A stretch of DNA of 64,000 bases, from contig JACATO010000308.1 in the NCBI GenBank assembly GCA_018389105.1, forward strand, positions 2,851,001 to 2,915,000, written 5' to 3'. A model generated the notes under the pieces. The model saw only the letters and a program-made list of their open reading frames with translations, was not told the DNA's origin and did not search any database. Every line of letters begins with the position of its first letter. The first letter of the stretch is position 1. Origin of the DNA: Nautilus pompilius. Taxonomy: Eukaryota > Mollusca > Cephalopoda > Nautilida > Nautilidae. Position numbers and translations under genes: made by a program. This document shows, one piece after another, positions 1 to 14,600 of the stretch.

Positions 1-102
1 TTCCTTTATCATATCGAGAAGTTCCACCTTCTCCTGAATCGTCAAGAACTTTCTCTTCTTTGGCTCACCAGAAGCCTTAGATGATGGGCATTTGGGTGGC
101 AT
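1..102 (-). CDS. Pogo/Tigger transposase N-terminus (partial)
   Basis: Thirty-four codons are open to the window edge. The protein begins MPPKCPSSKASGEPKKRKFL and continues TIQEKVELLDMIKE, the start of the CENP-B-type N-terminal helix-turn-helix that binds the element's ends. A basic patch (EPKKRK) could serve as a nuclear signal. Whether the full transposase is intact cannot be judged here. Confidence 0.7.
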   Translation of the reverse strand, partial: MPPKCPSSKASGEPKKRKFLTIQEKVELLDMIKE

Positions 103-341
103 CCTTGGGGTTATCAATAAAACAGCAAGGTGAACAGCTTCTCTCCCTGCGAGATGTGAAGCAGCGAGATGCTTCTAAAACAGAACAGCCAATCAGCGGA
201 GATTTAAACTCATAAACAATGCTATGGAATGCTGCGAAATTGCGAAAACATACGCAATATGAAAATTAATAGGTCTTACAGAAAAAACCACGAAATAGTG
301 GGACCGCTAAAACTGAACCGCGATATGACGGGGGTTTACTG
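1..341 (-). mobile_element. 5' end of a pogo/Tigger-type DNA transposon, cut by the window edge
   Basis: On the minus strand a terminal sequence CAGTAAACCCCCGTCATATC starts at 341, next to a TA at 342-343. This is the usual terminus style of Tigger/pogo elements, which insert at TA. About 240 bases of untranslated sequence lead into an open frame starting at 102. The rest of the element lies left of the window, inside the GPD2 intron that follows the EF-hand exon. Confidence 0.75.
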
Positions 342-1042
342 TATACATCTCTCAGATGCAATTATTCATTTGTGAATATCCTGTGTTTTTTCATAATTAT
401 TTCCAATACTGTACAACATTCCACCTGTGAAAGTTACATGTAAAAAAACTGGCTGGCTACTAATTGATATTTAGTCTAGATCGGTCATTCTTGTGGAACA
501 AAGATAACTAATAATAATAAAATGAAACAATTTTTTTAATACAAAATTACCCATAATTTTGATCATCATATGCTTATTTAAACATTTTCCCAAAATCTGT
601 TAAATTCCAGTTTATAAATTTCATTAACTGTTTGTTTTTACTTTGCTTATAGATTAACACTGAAATATGGGATGCCAATACAGATCCTTGGGTAACTTGA
701 TTATTTGCAACATCACTTGATATTTTACTTTTAGCTATCAGGGTAATAATAGTTGATAACTGGGGAAATATCAGTCTACGATGTTATTTTGAACATATGA
801 TACAAGTGCATTTCTTAAAATGTACATTCATTACAGTGGTGGTGACCTCTGTAAACTAACAATATACTTAAGTAATAATAATATACTTATTCTTTTCATG
901 AGATTTTAATCTGTCTGTACTTTTAGAGAGAGGAAAACAATCTTATATTTGGAGAGTATTTTTCATAGCAGCTTTTAAATTGGAATGTCTGCCCTTTTGA
1001 TTCAAATTCTATGCACAAGAGTATTTAATTCCCCAAATTTAC

Positions 1043-1228
1043 CTTGAAGTGCTTTCGAAGGTCATTGATTGTGACATAACCCTTGTTGTCATAATCCAAA
1101 GTTTTAAATTGGCTAGCATACTCATTAATTTCTTCCTTAGAGAAGTTGATTGGTACATTCTCGGATGCTATCCGCAGCTCTAAGCCCATCTCTCTACGAA
1201 GAAAACGCTTTGCATGCTCCATGTTTTC
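1043..1228 (-). CDS. GPD2: GPD2 exon, residues 591-652, first EF-hand
   Basis: Encodes [10 protein letters not shown] and then the loop [12 protein letters not shown]. Ca2+ ligand positions 1, 3, 5, 7, 9 and 12 are D, D, K, Y, T and D. Lys at 5 and Asp at 12 make the loop imperfect, as in other animal GPD2 proteins where the first EF-hand is the weaker one (from memory). The second EF-hand is not in the window. Confidence 0.92.
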
Positions 1229-4200
1229 CTGAAGAAAACAAAAAACACATATAACCAAATCTTTAATTAAGAGAGTCTGAATAGGATATCTGTTGTTACA
1301 AGAGTTATATTAATGAGAAAGGTGCTGCGATGGCGCTACCTGTGTTGAGTAGCAGGGTGCAGAGGGCTAAGAAATCCTTGAGATTTTATTAGGTAAGAAA
1401 CAGCAGCTCTAACAGAGAACATCATATTTGAACTTTTATCTGAAAATAACATGACAGATTCACAATGTTTACAGAGAGACATGCAACACCAGAAAAAGGC
1501 CAAGGTTGCTTAAAAAACAAAAACAAAAACAAAAAAGTACATGCCTGTACATATTTTAACCCGGTGACAAAGTTTTGTTTATTGAGCTTACAGATAAATT
1601 TAAAATTTGTTCACAAATGAATTACAAGTATGATTGTAAAATTATTTAGGAAACTTAATATAATAAAACAAGTAGAATTCTAATCAAAATAACTTTACCT
1701 TGGGCAGATTTTGGTGCAGCATCTTCTTCCCTTTAAAAAGTTATTAACTCAAAGTAGCTTGTCTCCAGTTTTTAGCTAAGATGCACCAAACCTTCACCTG
1801 AGTGTTTTAAACCAAGGAGAGTCAGGCATAAATTAGTGCAGGTGAAATGTGCAGTTTCCAACCAATGGTATATAATCTCCAAATCAAACACCACAGATGG
1901 GGCAGCAGTTTGCTACAAAAGCTGTCCTGAAAGTTTTGAGCCCTAATTACTTACAGGAAAATCCAAAACATTTGATTTTGCTCGCAGAAAATATGTAAAC
2001 GCTGCCTCTACTCATTAACAGCAGAGTATCAACATTATTCCATAGGTGGTAGCACAGTAGCCATTTCAAATGGAGTCCACCATGAAAAGTGTTGAAAAAA
2101 AAGCTGTGATTCAGTTGAAAAGTAAATGTCATAGACATTTTGTATACACTATTTCCTCTCATTTTTAAAAACGCATTGGGTTAAACCATTGTTATTATAA
2201 CTAAGTATTGAAAATGCCACTCATCCAATCCAGTTCATTTAGTTAGAATTCCAAATGTGAATAAATAATTATTTCTGCATTCATAAATTTGACTTAACAA
2301 TAATAACAACAATTAATCTTCCTTGTTTCGTTGGAACCTACAAGTAATTGAATATATGAAAACTGTTTTATGCACCTAAAGTTTGCAACTGTTATATAAT
2401 AATTATTGAAAATATTTTCTTAAATTTGTCAGATATTTTTAGAAATACAAATATACATATAAAGAATTATTTTATCTATTCATCATTTTACAAAAAAAAC
2501 AATGCAATCATTGCATATCCCTGTTTCACAACAATACCAAAATTCCTCAAAATATGGATGAAAAAATTTTCTTTTCTGTATTTTAAATGTTTTATAATAA
2601 TACTTTTCTTGGTATTGTTAAAGTCAATTTTGTCATCCTCTGTCTTGCTTCCAACATTATCTGTCAATAAATATCAATTTTTGTAACAGTTTTCTCAAAC
2701 ATCCATTGTAGGGTAAAGCTTGTTTCATAGTATACTACACACCTGGCTAGCTCATTAACATTTATAATTTTGGTCACCCACCATGTACAGGTAAAGTTAA
2801 TTACAGTACACAAAACCTTTTTGTTTTTGCTTTTACTATAATATATATTCAGGTAACTTAATTTTGATAATAAACAAGAATTATCATCGTTTTTTGTCAA
2901 TATTTTGGTTCGTAATTTCATTAAGATGCAAATAATTTAATGGTTGACAATCTTAGCTTAGCTTTCTATACATATCTACATCTTTACCTATGTGCAAACA
3001 CTGGATACATTGATTACTGAAGCAGAATTACCAGAATTAAGCATAAAATGCTGATTCTAACAAGGCAGATAGAAATGACTTCCCAGTAGTTAAGGTAAAA
3101 CACTATAGTAGTGCTGCAACATACCTGACATATTACAATAATACAAAGTCATGTCCACATAAACTAATAACAACAATTTCTTTTAATAATAATTCTCATA
3201 GATCCTGCTGTTAGGACAAACCAAAGTCAACATTCATCAAGCTAGCTGTAGTTCTCAGTTGCCTGGCTAATACTCCAGGTGTAAATATGAACAGTGTTTA
3301 TTAGATTAAATTGGGATACATAACAGCAACAACAATGAATGACACTGTTGTATAAAATTTATACAATTAATACTACCCATTAGTCACCAGTAGAAAACTA
3401 TAAAAAGCAACTACCTGAACATAATCAGATGCATGAGATTGACATCACTGATAATCCACTTACCTTCTGCTTCTTTTTATCCCATTTGAATTCCGCAGCA
3501 AGGATTTCCACTATTTTTGGCAAGGCCTCATCTGCTGCAGTGGCATTACAGAAAGACAAGCGAGTACGACGAGCCAGTATGTCAACAGCTGTGCATGCAT
3601 ATTCTTTTGTGGCATATCTGACCTGAAAGAGTTATCGCCGATATATGCTGACACAAGAAGCGAGGATATACATTTTTAGTGGAACCTGCGTATATACTGT
3701 GGTAGCTGGAAGTAAAGACTAACAATGAGTAAAATTATGGATAGTGAATTAGTCAGGTTTGCATATTATTAACAGAATAAAACCAAACAATAAAATTATC
3801 TACTATATGCTAACAAATTAAATTTTCCAAAAAAAAAAAATCTTCTGGAATTTTAACATTGTGTGTCTACTAATCAGCAGTTAATCCAAAAGGAAATGTA
3901 AAATGTAGAAAATGTGAGATGCTTTGATGTTTTGAAAACAAATTATTATAAAAGAAAATTTTCTTAAGTAGAAATGCTGAATTTGAAGTTGAAACTAGTT
4001 AGTTCACTTTTAAGGCCTGGTTATTTTTTAATGTACTCTCACCAGACATATGTCAGTTAGAAGCCTCATCTACTGCTGTCAGAGGAGAGATGTCCCATGA
4101 GAGAATTGCTTTGGAATCCAGGCTGGTCATTGTTACATGTCCATAACTTCAGATTTCCATGGTTCTCTCCTAACAGAATTTACTCAGAAAGCGAACAAGA

Positions 4201-7200
4201 GTATTACTCGCTAAAAAAAAACTCAACATTACGTTTGCTATATAATTACAGGCCATTACCTCAGCTTCTATGTATGGATATTCATCATGCAATCGATGGC
4301 CAACAACCGGCCACCTTTTCCCTGTCATTCTTGCCATTTGTGCCACCTTGAAAGCCTTGTCACCATATGTGTTAGAAAGATGCTGAGCAACCTGCATGGT
4401 TAAAATGAGAAAATACAGTAATAATGTGTCCACTAAATCTTGGTCATGGGTTCAGTTAACAGATTTCTTTTAAACAAATTATATATTATTACAAAAATTG
4501 TTTCTGAAAAGTTTAAGAACAATCTTGGGACATTTGGAGTAAAGTACATGTTTATCCAACCTAACATTTGAAATTGTATTTTGTAATAGAAATTACATCA
4601 GTTGGAATTTTCAGAAATCTGTCACTCCAAACTTAAGCATGTGGTGCAAAGAATATACTTAGGAAAACAAAGCTACTAAAACTTTAGCTAAAATAATTAG
4701 TTATAATTTATGCTCTTTACAGTCTATGCAGTTAACTTGTTTATCTATGTAAATGATCTTTTTTAACACACCCCTCACGAGCCAGGTAGTCACTCTTTAC
4801 CATGGGGTTGTTGACATTCCCTAGGTCGTCATTGCAGAAGCATTCGAAATGGTGATGTTTGAACATATCACATCTCACAGAGTTCAAAACGTCTTTTGGA
4901 ACGAAAATTGAAAAAATAATGAAAAGGTTAAAGGCATTTGAGTTTTCAGTAGTATGCAGTATAAATGTATACTAAAGTATGCAGATATAGTCCCGAGGCA
5001 ATGCAGCATGGAAAGCAGGCAGCACACATGATTAACTCGGACTCCCGCTGTGCGCCGCCTCCTGCTTCAACGAACTGATAAAGCTTTTAGCTCTATCATC
5101 GGTAGGAAAGCTGCTTATCTGACTGTCCACCTTGAGCTCTTCCTTAAATTTCAGCAGCACTGCTGTGGGACTAATCGCGTAGTACTTCGAGGTACATCTT
5201 CTGTTTTACCAGACATTATTAATGCTTCACTAGAGTTTCTACCCACGAAGTTGGAGAAAGAGATTTTTCAATAATTTCTCATGTGATGCACTGAGAATAA
5301 AATAGAGGGCAGCAAATGGCTTCTCTCTGCCCAGGGAAATTCTCAAACAAAACATAAAAAACTATTTTTTTCACAATGACGCTGGGTTTTTGTACCAATG
5401 AGAAGGTGACTACCTGGCTCGTGAGGGGCTTGTTATAAACAAATAGACAGATATTTTCTTAATTCATGAAGTGGAAAGGAGAGTTTTATTATTAAGATTC
5501 AGTGATAATAAGCCAGGCCTATGCATACATATATCTACCTAAAACAAAACTAAAGGATAATCGAACATAGAAGTCCTTGTACAATATTTCAAGAGGTTTG
5601 TTTCTTAACTAGCTAGACTCTTGGACAAACAATAAATTTTAAATATAGCACACACCTCATTTTCCAATCCAAAATCTTGAACAAGTCTGATAAACTGTGT
5701 TGGTGACCACCCATCAGCACCATCCAACAGCAGACCTTTAGTCTGGCAGTCAGATATAGGCTTCAATCCACACACTTCTATAGCCTTATCAACGGTTTCT
5801 TCAGCCATATGTCGGTAAGTTGTCCATTTCCCACCTGGCATGGAAATTAACAAAGTTTACTGATGCACTGGCATCCCACTTCAAACACACAGGTATACAC
5901 ATCTTTTATTACAACTTCTTTTAGTATGGTAAAGGAAGAAATATTTATCAACACCATTTTTAACCATTAAATATATTTGCTAGTCATTTACAATTATTCT
6001 CTTACTACAAACTGTGCCAAAATCTTAGCAGACTTGTAAACATGCCCTCTAGTATTGGTAACCGTGAAGAGTAAAAATCTGTTACTGGTCACACTCACAG
6101 AGCCCTTATTCATTTCCAAAGCCCTACCAAAGTTTGAATTAGTTAAGTATTATTTTTTTTTAGATGTTCAGCATATTCCAAATTTTTTTTTCAACCTGGT
6201 AACATTCCAGCAAATCTATGCTGAATTCATTCTAATATATTAATATCCTTTTCTTAAATACAGATTTCAAGCCTAAACAACATAGATACACTTAGGATTT
6301 TCAATGAAACTAAAATTTATTTGATATTGAGATTAATTAGTTTTAGCAGTTGAAATAGATTGATCTTCACAAGAATCTTCAGACCTGTTTCCGAAACTCT
6401 TTTCCACCGTGTATTATACACATCTTTTTAAAAGAAAATTTACCCTTTAAAAATTGGATGCGTATTATACAAGATAACAGATGCCACAGACTATTTTTTC
6501 CAGACCGCTGGGGCCTTCGCCAGTGACAGACGAGCAAGTGATAATACATACATATATATTAGAAAATCCCATGGAGAAATTTGACTGAATATCAATAAAA
6601 GATAGTTATTCGTGTCTTGTTTTGTGTGCTTTTTGGGATATGGGCATTGAATGACACTGGGTTGAGTATCACTGATATTGGCAATGAAATGGGTAGAAAC
6701 AGAACAAGGAGTTCATACTGAATGAAACTCTGTAGAATTTAACCACAAAAACAAAAGTAACTTACAATTTTATTGAAATTTGATGAAATTTATAAATATA
6801 ATACAGGATAAGTGACATGCATTGATATGATGTGCATCTAGATTAAAACCCATCAAAATCATCCCCGCTGTCTTCTTCCCTCCACTGCAAGAACTGTTTA
6901 TCAGTCATGGTAGCAGTTGTGTTTTAGTAGATATTGTTGTTGTCACCCACTGATGCTTCTATTGGCTCAGACCACAGGATGTTATCTTAGGTTCCATCCA
7001 TGGCATTGGAAGGGCAGCACCTGAGGAAGCCCTTCTTGCTGGTCTCGGTGTCAACTTCTTCCCAGGTATCTCTGTTTGATGCATAATTACTGCCTCAGTA
7101 GTAGTAAACTGTACATCACAGCCACCTGTAGCTTCTTTTTCTTTTTCTATATGCAAAAATCAATGCAATATTGACCACCTCCCTCTTCAGACCCAAAAAG

Positions 7201-10200
7201 CTATTAAAAATTCCAATTTGTCTGCATTCATAGAAATACCCACCACCTTCTTTAGGAATATTTTAGCAAATGAATATAGTTTATCAAAGAAATTATTCTG
7301 TAGCTCTAATAACCCTTGATTACTGCATTTACAGATACTAATGAAAATCAGCTAACTCAGTGGTAACCTACTTCAAAGTTTTATTTACCAATGAATTGTC
7401 TGTGCTAGTAAAAAACAGATTGTTTATTCATAATATCTACCTATTGTTTGCTGATGCACCTCGCTACCTACATGCTTACAGTGTGTTCCCATAGCATTCA
7501 TGGGATATCACCTTGTTTGATAATACTTAAAATAATTTGTTACATCACCAATTCTTTCTGACATGTTTATTCATTCATTTGAGATTCTTGTAGCAATCGC
7601 TGCATATCATTTCCATAAAAGAGTTAAAATCAAGAGTCAAGAGTGCAAAAGATGGAGAGCTACAGATCAAGTTAGATACAAACTATGCAAAACCCACAAC
7701 AATTAGTGAGGCAGCAAGAAAATCTGATGAGAGAGAAAAAGATTCCGAGAGGGATACAAGCAGACAAGGGAAAGATAACCAAAAACCTGCGTATGACGAG
7801 AAAGCACCTACCATGGAGGGATCAAAAACTTTGAGATGCTGGAGGCTGGTTTTCCTAACATCATGATCCTGGCATACAAATCATGGGAGAACAGATGAAA
7901 TGTGAAGCATGGCAAATTTTTTATCTCTGCTGGCTACAGAGATCTTCGTGCAAATCTGAACGGCAACAAATGTTGCGCAAAGATTGCCTAAACAGCAGAA
8001 AGAAAAGGTGAAAACAATCCACTGATACATCACTGCTGATACTGGAAACCTGAATGAGACAGCTGTCTGTTTGAACAGACCAAGTAATGTGGCTCTGCAC
8101 AACTCCAGCGAGAAAAACCATTTAAAAAAAGAAAGAAAAGAGAATGGATGTGAAAAGCAAATGAAAGTCATGCTCAATATCTTAACCGTTTCATCAATTC
8201 CTGCAGCAGTTTTAGGCAGAATAAGCCTAAATGGTTGGCTGAATGAAAACAGTTCTCTCCTGGCTGTAAAACAAAGGGGTCACTATGCCCAATGAAAATG
8301 TGTTTTGGACTTGTTTATGGCACAAAGGACTAAATCTGTAAAAAAGACTGAGCAAGCATATGAAAAATGGCTTCAACTCAAACATTGCAGTGATTCTGGG
8401 TGATTACACTAGTAGCTTAGTACAACTGGCTGATGTATCCCGAAGTCAGTCAGTTAATCCTTTCCCATTCAAGTTGGCTGAAAACAGTCAGGCATTGCTA
8501 AGTCATTTAACTATCACCATTTCCAGCTATACTATAAAAAGTATGTATAGAAGAATGCTGGTCCACATTATAACTTTCTCTGGCTATTTAAATTGCTTTG
8601 TTTTCCTGGGAGGTAATTTTACAAGTGAAAATACTAAGCGTAAACCATATGCATTACCTTTCTTTTTTTTATTTACTTGATACATGATGAAATCCAACAG
8701 TGAATCCTTTCCTTCTAGTGGTCTCGAGTTTTCATAGCTCAAATCTCTCATCATCCAGCTGCTGGCCAACTAACAATGAAGAAACCTTGAAGAATGCATT
8801 GAAGTTGGAGTAACAACAGTGCCAAGAAAAGCGAAGTCATCAAATGGAGTTCAAGTCATCTTGGCTGATCAACATACCAGCATTTTCAGTGTGCCAACCT
8901 GAAGACTGATGTCTTGATAAGGCAAGGCCAGTAGATTTCTTCTGAGCTGATACTGGAAAATTTCTTCCACCACATGATTGAGGAGTCTAACCGCTATGCT
9001 ACACAAAAACCCAGAGAGCGACAGGCAAAGCTGACAACACATGGATGGACACCACTAGAGCAAAGATGAAAGCATCTGTAGCAGCAACCATAACTATAAT
9101 TCTGTGCCATCCACTGAGGCTTATTCGAGTGATGAAAACAGACTTAGCAGAAGTAATGACGGTGGGAAGATTCAACAAATTTAATCAGTATTGACACCTT
9201 TGTGACAGGTGATTTTACTCTACATTTTTTTTAATTTCTGCACTATAAATTGAATTTTCCTTTCTTTTTTCAGACATTTCCTTTTCGTTTGGATTACTCA
9301 ACTGTTTGCTAAATTATTTGTGATATCTGAGTCATTCCATGACTTCTTAATGTTTTTTTAATTAATTTAATCAGTTGGATACATTTTGAGCAGCCAGCTT
9401 AGAAAATGTCTAGATGTTTGTACATCCGAGAGAGAGAGAGAGGCCAACTGGATTGTGAATGAAGGGCAGACATACAGGGCGGGCACATGAGAAAGTGGGC
9501 AGAATCATGCACCCCTTTACTGGATCAGGGTTGAAAGAAATTCCTTGTTGTTTCTTGATGTGATTAGAAAAAAGTTTCAAGATGACATGTTATGGAAGAT
9601 TGCTTCCAATTCAGATGATAAACTACCATTTCCAGGATTCATGAGCGAAAGAAGCAACTAAATACAACGTTAAGGTAAACAGCTACAACAGTGACTCATC
9701 AAAGTTAGATACACTGTTAAAACTGTAAAATAAAATGCAGTTTATTTATGTCCATTTGCATTTCATTTTCTCTTTTGGTCTTTATTTCCGCCTCTCACCA
9801 CAGAACTTTCCCAATTGCATGTTGTATGATTTTGTTCTTCCTGAGCAGCACTAACAAAACCACAATGAGTAAAACTACTTTGATAGTATTTTAATGTCAT
9901 TCTTTCATTACACACAGACCTATGCTGTCTGTCTGCCATGTATGTTGTGTTACTTAGCTTGTATTGCCATCTGGAGATAATCTCATGTAGTTTAGCTCTT
10001 ATAAAGCAATGCAATGAATGCAGCCAATCATAAGATGATTTGGGTTTCATTCTCAGTTTTCAGCAGATTTAGACTTTTTTTAATCCCCTATCCCAAACTT
10101 AAAAATTGTACTAAGTTCCAATAAACGGCCAGATAGAAACTAGAACCCATACAGTACTTTTACTTTATGGTACAATGAGAAACTATGATTGCTGTACTGT

Positions 10201-11661
10201 GCACGGAGCTGCAATAGTTTATGTACTGTCAACTGACCTGCTATTGTAATGAGATTATCCTCAGCCACCTCAATGATGTGGTTGCGAGCCATGGACTGTG
10301 TGTCTATCTTGTTTGGATCCACTACCAAAGGACGTATTCCACTCCAGGCAGAGAGAACGTCGCCTCTCCTTACTTATCAAGTAACAATGGAAAAAAAACA
10401 AAAATAAAAGCATTCACTATTGAAATTACAATCTGAAGAACACACAAGCTGGTTTCTGTTTTCCCCATGCTTTATTTATGTAACGCTGGTTAGCTATTAA
10501 ATTAGCTCTCTTTACCTGCTTAACAGACTTCCTAGCTGAACGTAGTACATGGCTGCCTATCTGTCAGGAGGAATTCTAAGAGACCAAGCATAACACGTCT
10601 TGGCGCAGCACAGAAATGTTTAGTGGGCAGAGTTAACTAAAGTTAGAGGCTGGGATTCCTCTAAAAATTAGCAGTGTGTTTTCCAGTCTGGAAATGGAAA
10701 GGGTTCCCACTCCTAAAAAAGTCAAGGTTCCAGAACTTTCACAGGCTACTTGAGCGCAAACATGTAAAAATTTAGCATTTGCCAAGCAAGCGGACAAACA
10801 AAAAAAATCTTTGGAAATTTCCAAAACTCTAATAGAAAGTGTCAAAGTAAAACAATCACCCTTAATCAGTGACAAGAAAGAAATTACAGAGAATGCCAGC
10901 CCACTTGGTACAGTGGTACTCTGCCCCAGTGGCTATGGTAAAATATAGTGCTTTAGCATAATACTTTCAACTTCTTTCATGGATTTCTGTAGACACCAAT
11001 AAGAACTTATCGTGTTAAGTCACCATGAGGAATTCTTCACAGCCTTCTATCAGTAGTGGCCGCGGTGCGAAGTGAACTAGTATATCATATTTTTATTTGT
11101 TTAAATAAGGAAAATTAACACTAATGGTTTATGCACATTGCAATATTAGCTCTCTGAAAAATGAGATCAGAGAAGAATTTCTAAATAAACAAAGAAACAA
11201 AAGCTTGCCTACACATAATAAACAGCAGCGAAACAATAGACTCCCACCTTGAACATCTGAGCTTAAGTAGTTCCGAACTTCCTTCAAGATAAACTGAATC
11301 TCTTTTTCTGATGGTTCAGGAAAATCTGTCAAGGCACAAGCAGTATCTGTTGTACCTAAAAAAAAAACCAGAAACCAGGGCAAATCAATAAATGAATATT
11401 TTGCTGTTTACAAGTATGTTTGGGGTTTAAATATTTTTGCTTCTAAGCACTCATTTCTAATAAAAACGTGTGTCAAAAAAAGCTATTATACATTAATCTC
11501 TTAACAGTCACGTGCAACAGTAGAAGTTACAACAATCTATCCATGAATTTTATAAAATGTCTGACAAAATCAAATGCTACTTAAGCATTAGGACAGCTTT
11601 CATGATATTTCAAATCTTTACAGAAATTTTCAAACTTATTTTTTTTTAAAAATCAACAAAA

Positions 11662-11695
<34 letters not shown>

Positions 11696-14600
11696 AGATG
11701 CATCTCAAAAAAATTAGAATATCATAGAAGAGTTCATTTTTTTCCATAATTTAATTCAAACAGTGAAACTTTCATATATATTCTAGATTCATTACACATA
11801 AAGTGAAATATTTCAAGCCTTTTTTTGTTTTAATTTTGATGATTACAGCTTACAGCTCATGAAAATCAAAAATCCACCATCTCAAAATATTAGAATATTT
11901 CATAAGATCAATAAAAAAAGAAAAGATTTATAATATAGAAATGTCGAACTTCTGAAAAGTATGTTCATTTATGCACTCAATACTTGGTCGGGGCTCCTTT
12001 TGCATGAATCACTGCATCAATGCAGCGTGGCATGGAGGCAATCAGCCTGTGGCACCGCTGAGGTGTTATGGAAGCCCAGGTTGCTTTGATAGCCTCCTTC
12101 AGCTATGTCTGTATTGTTTGGTCTGGTGTCTCTCATCTTCCTCTTGACAATACCCCATGTTGGCCAATCAAGCACAGTAATACCATGGTCAGCAAACCAT
12201 TTACTAGTAGATTTGGCACTGTGGGCAGGTGCCAAGTCCTGCTGGAAAAGGAAATCAGCAGCTCCATAAAGCTTGTCAGCAAACAGAAGCATGAAGTGCT
12301 CTAAAATCTCCTGGTAGATGGCTGTGTTGACTTTGGACTTGATAAAACACAGTGGACCAACATCAGCAAATGACATGGCACCCCAAATCATCACTGACCA
12401 TGGAAATTTCACACTGGACTTCAAGCAACATGGATTCTGTGCCTCTCCACTCTTCCTCCAGACTGTGGGACCTTGATTTCCAAATGAAATGCAAAATTTG
12501 CTTTCATCTGAAAAGAGGACTTTGGACTACTGAGCAACGGTCCAGTTCTTTTTCTCCTTAGCCCAGGTAAGACGCTTCTGACTTTGTCTCTGGTTCAGGA
12601 GTGGCTTGACACTAGGAATATGACACAAGTAGCCCATTTCCTGGACATGTCTGTGTATGGTGGCTCTTGATGCACTGACTCCAGCGTCAGTCCACTCCTT
12701 GTGAAGTTCCCCCAAGTTCTTGAATCGGCTTTGCTTGACAATCCTCTCAAGGCTGCGGTCATCCCTCTTGCTTGTGCACCTTTTCCTACCACACTTTTCC
12801 CTTCCAGTCAACTATCCATGAATGTACTTTGATACAGCACTCTGCAAACAGCCAGCCCTTTCAGCAATGACCTTCTGTGTCTTACCCTCCTTGTGGAGGG
12901 TGTCAATGAGTGTCTTCTGGACAACTGTCAAGTCAGCAGTCTTCCCCATGATTGTGGTTGTGTGTACTGAACCAGACTGAGATATTCATGGTATTTATAC
13001 TGCATAAATAGTGATTCACTCAAACTCAAAATGGAATATTCTAATATTTTCAGATACGTTTTTTTAGCTGTAGGCCGTAATTATCAAAATTAAAATTAAA
13101 AAATGCTTGAAACATTTTAGTTTACATGTAATGAGTCTAGAATATATACAATTGTCACTTTCTGAAATAACTGACAAAAAATATTGAACTCTTCCACGAT
13201 ATTCTAATTTTTTGAGATGCACCTGTATATATATGTCTAAGCAGTTAACTGAAATTCCCACAACCAGACAAAAATAAAAGATAGAGAATCTCCTAACTGC
13301 CTCTTAGTTAAAATAAATAAATCAGTCAAAGAAGTTATTAAAAATAAAAATCATTCCAATATGTGTATCGTGGTCATTAATTTTAAATTAACCACTGAGG
13401 AAAATATTAAATCTATATATCTTGCTCAAAAGAAAAACCCTTCATAGATTTCAGCTGCCATTGCACAATTCCTTTCAAATATTTAAGGAAAAGCAACAAA
13501 AGAGTAGTTTTATGCAGCTCTTTAGTAACAGTATAAATGTTCTCTGTATCAGCCTTTTACACAGAATATGGATACCATTTCTTTTTTCTAAGATAATACT
13601 TGATGTCACCTGTCAACAAATTGTCTGCTCCTGAAATTTGTTCATTTAGCTGCACAATTATTTCTCCCTGTTTCAGTTCTATCTATGATCCTTCAGCAGA
13701 GGACAAAGACAGGGAGGGAGGGAAGGAGAGAGACTGTCCAGCTTCTAGTCTTAATCTGGCAGACTATGACTTACCTGCCAGAGTGACTTTAAACCAAGGA
13801 AGAAAAAATATCACTCTTCCATCACTAGTAGAAGGATCCAGTAAACCCATTTTTTCTGGACTGAAATGAAAACAAAAAAAATTTAATTCTTGTTAACTAG
13901 ATTTTGTTCAATGATAAATGTTATTTGATTCAATTAATTCAGATTGACTTACTATCATCAAGGTTCTTATTGCATACGTGTGCCATGAAGACATCTTGAT
14001 ATAAACAAAGTCGCTATCATTCAAACGTCATCCTCATATTACAGGAGAGCTGATATTCTGTGGATGGAACATCCATCCAACAGATAAATTTGATATTTAA
14101 TGCAGTAGCGTGTTAACAAAATTAACAAGTAATATTGGTGATACAAATTTGGCCCTATGAACAAAGCTGTTAGTCAATTTTATATAATTACAGCATGTAG
14201 ATAACTCAGATGTTTAAAACAAACAAACAAAATAACCTAATACAACTCACCTGTAATAGTCTGGCAACACTACATGAACACCAGAGCTAGGCTGGCATAT
14301 TTTTTTCATGCTTGGATTAGACATAACTCGGATCTGATCAGTGTACGGACCTGTTGCATTGATGACGCATTTTGCACTAATCTTCAACTCTTTACCTAAT
14401 AACAAAGAAAGTACTGGACTTTACTGGAAGCTTTAACATGTTTATTTATCATAGTTATTCCAAGGTACCAAATTTTAATATGCAGACATTACCAAGTCTT
14501 GCTAAAGACATACTTACAGAGTTAAACTATGTAAGAGCAGAGACTTAAACTGTTATGTTAATCAAAAAGTGGAATGCTAGTGATTAATTTCATTTATCTG

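Noticed and set aside
5050-5274. 74-codon open frame inside the MITE
   Set aside because: No transposase or host motif; likely chance.
7881-8680. Open frames on both strands near 8 kb
   Set aside because: No known motif; they probably belong to decayed transposon DNA between the pogo and piggyBac fragments.
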